A stretch of DNA of 64,000 nt from contig WACJ01000433.1 of NCBI GenBank assembly GCA_008973525.1, positions 62,001 to 126,000 of the forward strand. Reading direction: 5' to 3'. Source of the DNA: Stenopsyche tienmushanensis (lineage: Eukaryota; Arthropoda; Insecta; Trichoptera; Stenopsychidae). This document shows positions 55,623-64,000 of the stretch, one piece after another; the stretch's first letter is position 1, and each line of letters begins with the position of its first letter. The notes beneath the pieces are model-generated. The model did not search any database, was not told where the DNA came from, and saw only the letters and a list, made by a program, of their open reading frames with translations. A program made the translations under genes and the position numbers.

Positions 55623-58140
55623 TATGTAAACGAGGTGATTCAGATATAATCCGGAATTTTTCTGTACAAATTTATTAGTCTTTTCTACAAAGTTCCCTTA
55701 TTTAGAAATACATTTATTTCATCGGATAGGAGGTTCTTGATCCCATCACACAGAGAAGGTGAGAAATATCATCTTCTGTTGCGCAACGCGTTTTCTTGTA
55801 GACAAAGGCGTGAAATCAAGCGAAATTTTGAGGCTTTTGATTTCAGCGAAATCAATAGGACCAGAACATTATTTACATTTAAAAAATATATATTTTAAAA
55901 TAAAAGTGCATTGAACGTTTCTACTTTTAAATTTGACTGTAATTTCATTTTTATTGAATCATAAAGAATATCTAAAATATCACAACTTTTTTTTTGACGT
56001 GATCGATGTTTTTGAACAGTTTTTCAATATACTTTATATGTACTAATTCAATTGGCAGAAGAATATCGTTTTTTTTAACGCAATTTTCTTAAAAAATATA
56101 TTTTTCCATCAGTAATAATTTCCGATTTTAAATTCTTTAATGATTTGTTGACTGATTCAGAGAGTAAAAGATATATTTTTGCTATCATCGAATATACGAA
56201 TTTGAAAAAGGGCAAATATATTCGAATATCCGATTAGAACCCCTAACCGTGACCATGGCAAACTAGTAACTCTTCAAGTTTAGCGACTTATTGAATGATT
56301 TGTATGACATGTAGCATATCGTTGGAAAGGGCACGAACTAGAGATATTTTTAAGTTTAAAATAGTTGACATTCTGCATTCGTTTGCACATTTTTTTGTGA
56401 CTTAAACTTAAACCAATTGCATTAAATAATGATTTGTTTAGATCAAAAATACATTGCATAATACAAAAACAGTTATTTCGTGCTATTATAACCACACAAG
56501 TTATGACGGTTTAAAGGTGAAATTTTGGGTATTTTTTTTAAATGTTGAAAAAATATCTATATCGACAACCCTGACACTTAGGACATAGACCTATGTGGGA
56601 AACATAGTAAAAGACTCCCCTTAAATAAAAATGTTTCGGTTCATGTGCAAAGTACCCTGTGTATATTAGCCATGTTATATCCGTTATCGGATGTAGGCAA
56701 TCTCCATTATGCCCGGTTCACACGAGGACATTTTGCAAGTTAGTAGAGCACGCTAATGGCAAGAAACTATCATAAATGTCTCGGATCAATAGATCGACGA
56801 AAACTACTTTTGACATAATGTTATAATCATTATTCCGAAATTGACGATATTTATAGTCCTGCAGTGGACAACTTGTAGCTGTTTATAGACGACGAAAGCG
56901 AAATATTCCGATGGTGCATTTCCCAGCAGCGCATAATGGACGCTACGTGTTTGAATCTAATCGCCTATAATAAGTTAATTAGATTCATTCTTCGGCGTAC
57001 GACTTTCACTACAGATTCACATCCACGCTGCGTACATGGAACAACAGTCTGAAAATTTCATAACAGTACAAAGAGTACTGATAATCTAAATGGCGATAAA
57101 TCAACAAGCGAATCGATCGAGTTTCAAACTATAATCGTGTACGGGCGCATCAATTTGACAGGTGTCATTTTTTTCGATCTGAATTTTTAGAGTTGCGACA
57201 CTGTGGCGCTTCAGCATCGACGAATCGATCGAATTTAATTGAATCTCGTTATGGTGTAATGAAAAAAAAAGCTAAATGAATTCAAGAACGCCATTACAAA
57301 CGCGCGAGGCGAGGATTCAGCGTGGTTTTTCGGTGCCGCACAATCTGATGTCAGCAAGTCAATTACAGTGTGTCAAGGTGCGCTATCGTTTGAAGGCGGC
57401 AAAAAAACCCAGATTTTTTTATTACATCGTTAAAGCAGATTGGAACTGTATGATTTAGACGAGCCCATCGATTATTGCCGAAGAAGTTCGCATAATTAAT
57501 CCATCAGACATTTTTTTGATGGACGTCTAGACATGACAAATATTTCTAGCGCCGATCTCCGATCTGTTTGCTTGTATAGTGTTCAAAACCAGTGTTGCAT
57601 TCATACATATGCATTTCCATATTTATTGCATAAAATATATTTTCGGCATGTCATCATTTGCATATCGGAAGCATCACTAAATTGTTTTCCCTAGTTCGTC
57701 GACGGTCCATTTAGTTTGTCCTAATCATCATATCATGGTCATCATTCAAATAAGTCACGTAGCTCTAAATCCGATCTTCGAATAAATCATTCTAATTCAT
57801 TCGCTGTTGTCTTCGATTGATTTCAATAGGGCGTCCCAAAACATTTGAAATGTCGCAAAATATTTTCTAAAATCATTTTGACAAAGGAAATTATGAATAC
57901 GATATTTTATCCTTATTATCTAACATTAAAAAAATAATATCTGTTTGTTCGTATGTAATGCGCTGCCATACCGTTCATCAGATTGCGATAAAGCTTCGTC
58001 CACTTAGTGTTAACACTTGCGGGAATAACATAGGCATATTAAAAATATTGTATGGATGCACCATGTTGGCGCATATTGGTCTGGTGAAATGAAGTTTGGG
58101 GTGCGGGGACAGGGACAAAAGGATGCGCGCGCTATACGTG
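55623..58140. other. Non-coding stretch, nothing recognised
   Basis: No supported gene. A short block at 56675-56710 contains ATCCGTTATCGGATGTAGGC, an inverted match to about 49360-49385. Confidence 0.45.
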
Positions 58141-58222
58141 ACCTGAAGCAATAAACCACGCGTTCTATTTAAACAATTATTAAACGCTTATGGCATTGCA
58201 ACGCATGCCGGGTATTCGCTAG
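58141..58222 (+). mobile_element. Helitron 3' end, third copy
   Basis: The hairpin GGCATTGCAACGCATGCC, then GGGTATTCGCTAG, followed by T as expected for insertion at A|T. The left boundary could not be placed: a TC-start like that of the other two copies was not found upstream. The start given is where similarity becomes clear. Confidence 0.6.
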
Positions 58223-59038
58223 TATAGCACATAATTTGGGCTTATCAAATGTGCTCAGCCCTCGTACCCCACGACGAACGTGATATTTATATATTCACGA
58301 AAGATTTCATAATGACAATTTTATCGTTCCAAAATGACATATTTATTATACAAAACTTTCTATATATACTTAAACGTTATAATAGGCATTGTTCTCTTTC
58401 CTCATCAAAAACAATAGACATGACGCAAGACGAGAAGTCAAAGTCGGGGGGCGAAAATTTTTTTCGTCTCAAAGAACAAAAAATAAAATGGATCCCTCAA
58501 AGCAGATTTATTGCATAATTACAAAAAAACAAATTAATTCGGCTCGCGCGTTCCGCTGGTTAACAATTGGCTAAATCATCGACGATAAACCTTTTTTGAT
58601 CGCAAATAATACATTTATGCTCGCGATAAAATTGTGCACACAGCCATAAAAATCACGATTTAATTGAGGCATAGATATCGCAATTGCGGATGAACGTTTG
58701 TTTTCATATCAACTAATGATTATGTACATGGGATTCGATGATGTTTAAGCAAATGCGACATCAATTATCCATCAAATTGTATGTAAATTCGGATCATTTT
58801 GATAGGGTTAATGTCTATTTATATGTCGGAGTGTGGAGACAAGATGATTACTGTATGATTTGAACAGGCGCTGATGAAATAATAAAATGCGGAATCCCAG
58901 TTTAATTGCACAATAGATATCAATTGCGCAGGAGGATTGATTAGTAAAACAATAAGGGCGCAAGATGCATAAGCTTGCCTTCATATCTTCTTCCGAAGAC
59001 TTTTCTGTAGTAAGAATATTTTAATGGGGCGATTTTTT
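58223..59038. other. Non-coding stretch, nothing recognised
   Basis: The frame at 58249-58518 has no recognisable domain. Confidence 0.45.
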
Positions 59039-59194
59039 GAAACGAAACTCGGTGTTAATGCTACCTTCAATATCGAGCGAATGAGGAGGTGAATGTATGA
59101 TACAGACGAGATGGATGTAACCCCTTCCAGTAAATGGATATTGAAGAGTACCATAGTTCAGTGGACTGTTAGTGGCTGCACTATGATGATGATA
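59039..59194 (+). repeat. SINE-like repeat, 3' part with ATGATGATG tail
   Basis: Holds GCTACCTTCAATATCGAGCG, AATGAGGAGGTGAATGTATG, AGACGAGATGGATGTAACCC and the tail CTATGATGATGATATGG. It appears the least diverged copy of the 3' half. Confidence 0.82.
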
Positions 59195-59348
59195 TGGTAT
59201 TTTAATTATTGTTGCAAATCTATTATTCATAGGCGGACCTACCTGACATTTTTAATCGTTTAAGTATTTAAATTAAACCTTAAGGTTAAAACCAGATTTA
59301 ATTAAATAAATAGAGTGGCGACTTTTGATTATTGTTCTTGCCCTCTTT

Positions 59349-59427
59349 GAATGTTTGCAAATATTCAAAACCTCGCCGGCCCCTAGCGCAAGTTTTTGGT
59401 AATTAGATGCGGCCACAACAGTGTTAA
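59349..59427. repeat. Dispersed 78-bp repeat, copy 2
   Basis: See the copy at 44897-44974. Ends in GTGTTAA. Confidence 0.65.
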
Positions 59428-62346
59428 AGCCAAATTTGGAATATAGTTTTCTGTGGTTTGTTTTAGAATTTCATAACGGTAAAAATAGTGAAACTCAAGA
59501 TGTGACTCGCGCACCAATATAAAAAAAAATTACAAATGTGCTTAGAAACGAATGTACTATGCTAAACAATACAAGTTAACAATAGGATATATATTTTATG
59601 GAAACAGTAAGGATTTTTTTGTTATAAAAACTTATACTTTGCCGTCAACGAACATTTATTTTCGACAATGAAAATTATTTGTATGTAAAAATACACATGA
59701 ACAAATTTTAAGCTGCCATTTTGCATCGAGAACGGATAATTTTTTTGCAAATTTTTAACCTTCAAAACTAGTCGATCATTTTTGTTTTATCCATTTGATG
59801 AGTATACTCGCACATGTTGCGAGTAGCGCTTTATTTGCAATGTCGTGTTTTTATTTCTAATAACGATATGATATACATCATATAATTTGAAAATTAAAGA
59901 CGTTCGAGTGCATCTCTTTCAGTTTTAAAACATTTACTTAAACCGTGTGCTATCCATGGAAAGATTTCTTCAATTTCACGTATTTCGATACAAAAATCAT
60001 TGGATTTTCGATCGCATCGAGCGGAAAGGAAATAATATATTTTTAATGACGTTCTTCGCTGTCGTTAATCGTGTAAATGTTTGCTACTGATATAAATTAA
60101 AAGTATGATTACACATTTGAGTGTGCGTCAATTATGGTTGGATCGCGTGCCACTTGCGTGACACGCGTGCCATACGTTCGCTATCACTGATCTATAAAGA
60201 GCCCGTCGGGGAAGCTAAGAACTGTGGATTCCAAGACACATTCATTGTTTGACGCTATCGTATTAGGTTACTCGGTGTATTTAAAAAATACTAGCATGTC
60301 ACACTCGTCTCCCCTTTGGGACCAGCGATGGCCAAACTTTTTCGAAGCGTTCTCAAATCATCGATTGGGCAGACGAGTTGTTGCATTTTTTTTTATCAAT
60401 TGCTAATATTATGTTTCAGCGATAAGTCTAGATTGTATCTGACACATCCGGACAATAGAAGAACATTCCTCCCCCCCCCCCCCCCCAAACAATAGGTCAA
60501 ATGAAGCAGGCGCATCATAATTTATCACCGATTGCTTAATCAAACACTTGTTATCGATGCTTATTATCACTTTCACTCGATCAACAACAATCATTATTTT
60601 TTTCAAACTACACTACGATAACTTCGCACTTATAAACATACGAATTACACTCATGAAACCACACCTACAACTAGACATCGTGTCTTTCATGTGATCAAAC
60701 ATCATCGAGGAACATGACCTACATAAAAGGATAAAATGTTGGATATTGATGCGATAATGGCTCGAGTAGAATTATTGACACGGTAATTGTCGTTTAAGCC
60801 GTATACAAAACTCTGTATTCGAAGCGACCGATTATCATTTAAATAGAAAAACAACGTCTCAAGAGCAACAATGCTATTTTGACGCACTCGAGCATGTTTC
60901 AAAAATAATCTGCCAAATGGTTAGGATCGAAAATAGTCCAGGTATTCATTAAAAATAAATAAATTGCAAAATCATATACATATTATCAATGACTTCGCGA
61001 TAAATATGGCCTTGTTATGGTACGTCGTTTTGATACGGATTTAGCCTGAATTTCAGGATCTGAAAAAGTAAACACCGAGGCGATCAGCGAAGTCGTTCAG
61101 GGATGCATATTTATAGTAAATATTTATAATAAATGTATCGTATTAATGGCGGCACTGTGATAATTCAATGAGTCTAAGGAGATTCAGGGACCAAATGAGG
61201 TACATTTAAATATATCAACATCATAGAGGGAGCGCAGCAATCATTATGAGGATTCACAGCATCTCGGGAGATATTTATTTGTTTAAGCCACCACTCAATT
61301 AATCTTTTGGCTGCTAGGATGTTTTTAAAAGTACTGTCGATAAAAGCTATCAAACATTCATGACTATAAAATATATCGCATATTAATAGATTGAAAATTG
61401 TATAAATAGATTGCTATATTATTAAAATAAAACACAACAAATAAAACACTTTGGAAAACAATAAAATCACTTAAAATGTAAATTCATAGGAATTTCATAA
61501 GAATGATAAAATCGATTTAGATAAGCCTAATATGCTTGTAGAAACATTCTATCTACATTACAATACAAAATTCCCAAAAACATGAGCGATAACCAAACAA
61601 AGAAAGCTGCTAATCGATCAATTAGGGATTTCTGGGAAGACTTAGCCAGACATTTGTATAGGGTGAAATTGATATGGCCTATAGAAATATCAAAATATAG
61701 GATATTTCTTAATTATCTGGAAATTTGAGAAGGTCGAAACCAGATAAATAAAGCAGTGATCCGATAAATTACACATATATTCCCATTATAGAATTATTGG
61801 ACTTATAATAAAATTCATAAACATACATAGCCACATAAATACATACATATTTTAGACAATAATTAATAATTAAGTAAAAAACGATAAAACGATGTTGTTG
61901 GTAGTACTCGACAGTTTTGCAAGCAATGTAATATCGTTCCTTGGCAGTTTAAGGGATATATATGAATTTAAATTGGGGTTGTAGGAAGGCGTTCATTTCG
62001 ATTTGAGTTTCCTTTCCAGACGAATATGCACTCTGCTTCTTATTGAATGCTGAGTGTCGTCGATATCACAGAGACGTGTATCTTGCGTCTCATACACTCG
62101 TGCATCGATGGCAAAGTCGTGCCGTAAAGGTACCCCTACACGTCCAAACATTCTCAATATATAATATAATTACTATTCAACAAAAAGTCATCGCTATCGT
62201 CATATAAGATCTTACAACAAATATAAGACGATTTTCGCTCGTGTTGTCTTGAGAGCAGGCGTTTGTTTCGATAATTAAGACACTCGCATCATTCTTATTG
62301 TTGACCAATTATGTTATTCCCCCTTGACTGTTCTGGGGCGCCGTCA
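59428..62346. other. Non-coding stretch, nothing recognised
   Basis: No supported gene. A run of 16 C lies at 60471-60486. Confidence 0.45.
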
Positions 62347-62570
62347 TTAACCGAGTTCAGAAGTAAACTGGCAAGCTTGCACAGTAGCCGTAACAGTAAC
62401 AGATTAATAGGCAAAAATAGCTGAACAACAGAAAGCATGAACGAATATTGTGTGCTATCAACTGTGTTGAAGTTAATTTAATGAGCTTGTTACACGTTGT
62501 GGCGGAGCTGACAGAAAAGTGGATTTACATTGGAACGCAGCGTGTATGTTCTCCGTTTTGAAAGGGTTAA
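62347..62570. mobile_element. Probable TTAA MITE, diverged family A copy (224 bp)
   Basis: It is bounded by TTAA at 62347 and 62567. The interior has TATTGTGTGCTATCAACTGT and GACAGAAAAGTGGATTTACA, which align with family A. The ends TTAACCGAG and TTAACCCTT are poorly matched, so the left border is uncertain. Confidence 0.45.
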
Positions 62571-63004
62571 AGATCAAGAAGTTTTAATTTTCCAAACCGT
62601 GCCCCCTGGATATTTTGTCGTTCTTCTGGTCAAAGCCTTCTAAAGACTCCGACGATGGGGGCGATCGAGTACGTTCGAGCCTTAGAGTAACACAATACAG
62701 TAATGGGCAACATTAAAAAAAATAAGCAAACAAGAAATGTTTATATTAAATAAGAGATTCATATAGCATTCTATCGAGTTATTTTGAGCTATTTTATTTT
62801 GTTATATAACTAATAGGGGGTTGGTATTTAATGCGTTGAATATTGAGCATTCCCACAGAAACACAAATTACATTTAAATATTATTGGCATATCGGATGAA
62901 CGCTAAACGATTTGAGTTGAATTCAATGTAAACGTTTAACGAGCACAGTGCAAACGAGGACTTTGAGATTAGTGGAGGTAAATGGATATATTTATTGAGG
63001 GCAG

Positions 63005-63190
63005 GTGGTTGACTTGTATGAAAATATGGTCAACGAAGTGCTATTGGGGTGGCGTTGTTTCTTCGGAAGGTATGCGCTGAGATTGCGGCTTCCTTTTAGA
63101 CTCGAGAGAAAAGCGCTCGATCAATGTTTGCCAGTGTTGACGTACGGTTGTGAAACGCGGAGAATGAATGCCAAAGTATGTTATATTAGA
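63005..63190 (+). pseudogene. Non-LTR retrotransposon fragment (reverse transcriptase)
   Basis: A short frame gives LPFRLERKALDQCLPVLTYG then CETRRMNAK. This corresponds to the stretch LRLKRKVFDQCVLP...TYGCETW of RTE/jockey-like reverse transcriptases, with one residue lost in QC-LPVLTYG. Nothing else of the element is readable nearby. Confidence 0.7.
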
Positions 63191-64000
63191 AATTAAGAAC
63201 TATTTTTTTGCTTGTCAAGCACAAAAATATTCAAAAATACAATACAATGAATAGTCGTGTAAACGAGTTGCATAAGTAGTTCAGTCAAATGGAGTTCAAT
63301 TATCAAATGTCGATACATTGATAGAAGCCCTATAAAAGGATATTAGTTGTAACGAGAATACGAAAAACGATAATTATGAGCGCTTTGTTCTTGCATCCGG
63401 CTATGGAAATCCCTGGCGATCGAATGTACATGGGTGATTTTCGATGAAGCCACTTTTTCGAAACGAATACCACTTGAAGCCATAACAGCCGGAATAAAGA
63501 CGGTGTGCTATACGAGTAAATAAACAGAGAAGTATTGAGTGTAGTTAACACTGCGCGGCAAACTGACGTGGGCGACGGCCCAATAACAATCAAGGTCGAC
63601 TTGGACACAAAAAACAGGGCGCCAATTAGGTCAACTTTGACAGTGACCACCAACATTCAGGCGAACCATGGATCCAAGATCCTCGATCGCAATCAACCCG
63701 CGGAGAAGATTCGTCCACAGCGCGGAAGAGAGCATCGAAATCGCCAGATTCTCGCAGGATTCAATCAAAGCTCGTTCCAAATGTGGTCATGGACCACATT
63801 ACCCGCAGCCGGCCTATTCAAATGACAGCTCGATAAACAAGAGATAAGCGACGACGCGAACGAGTCCGGGGTGAAAAGCGAAAAACAAAATCGAATCCGC
63901 CCACTCGGGGGAAGCAATTCACCCGAGCCACCCCCGATTCATTTTTCTGGATCGGACGACATTAAAGTCGGAAGCTTCCACTTCGCGGCCTACAACTGTC
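63191..64000. other. End of window, GC-richer stretch without assigned gene
   Basis: Composition becomes more GC/CpG-rich from about 63540. The + frame 63535-63825 has no recognisable domain and could be chance in GC-rich DNA, or part of an exon that continues beyond the window. Confidence 0.35.

Noticed and set aside
63535..63825. 96-codon + frame at the end of the window
   Set aside because: GC-rich, no domain recognised and no start or splice evidence; kept only as unassigned.
1..64000. CRISPR arrays, bacterial operons, viral genomes
   Set aside because: No regularly spaced direct repeats, no ribosome-binding-site-led gene series, and all RT or transposase pieces belong to eukaryotic transposon families.

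Overview
The window is eukaryotic, and almost certainly from an insect. It is AT-rich, its genes are split by short GT-AG introns, and it is full of decayed transposons (RTE and jockey retroelements, mariner, Tigger/pogo, piggyBac, hAT, Helitron, a SINE-like repeat and many MITEs). The only long host gene is an orthologue of lilliputian, the single insect AF4/FMR2-family gene. The order cannot be fixed from sequence alone. A repeat with an ATG-repeat tail and the abundance of TTAA elements would suit Lepidoptera, but neither is exclusive to it. No bacterial, viral or CRISPR features were seen.

Layout. 1-1.8 kb: an RTE reverse-transcriptase remnant split by a 352-bp Helitron, then an antisense jockey remnant. 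1.8-7.9 kb: AT-rich repeats with mariner fragments and a TTAA-flanked MITE. 7.96-12.78 kb (+ strand): a gene with at least six TIL (trypsin-inhibitor-like, cysteine-rich) domains, one per exon, every exon starting and ending in phase 1; an intron holds a Tigger element that itself carries a piggyBac 5' piece. 13.35-15.59 kb: a piggyBac remnant whose transposase reading frame is interrupted by a 479-bp solo LTR. 15.6-23.4 kb: mostly featureless AT-rich DNA with a 1.04-kb mariner and a small pogo-type MITE. 23.4-41.2 kb (- strand): seventeen exons of lilliputian, from the N-terminal homology region to the stop, 1155 codons, with the first coding exon(s) missing. Its 8.8-kb internal intron holds GC-rich blocks, a chain of TTAA elements, a decayed hAT and a Helitron. 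41.2-64 kb: no coding exon I can defend; probably the long 5' part of lilliputian or intergenic DNA, with foldback elements, TTAA elements, SINE copies, a CpG-rich block near 50.2 kb and an RT fragment near 63 kb.

How the genes relate. The TIL gene and lilliputian converge (+ and -) and show no functional link. TIL proteins are normally secreted protease inhibitors. Lilliputian is a nuclear transcription-elongation scaffold. Points most worth following are the long charged helix and two AT-hooks inside lilliputian, the 8-cysteine fifth TIL domain, the unusually dense and partly end-to-end TTAA elements, a 79-bp TTAA hairpin that is almost nothing but ends, and several nested insertions whose target sequence can be read exactly.
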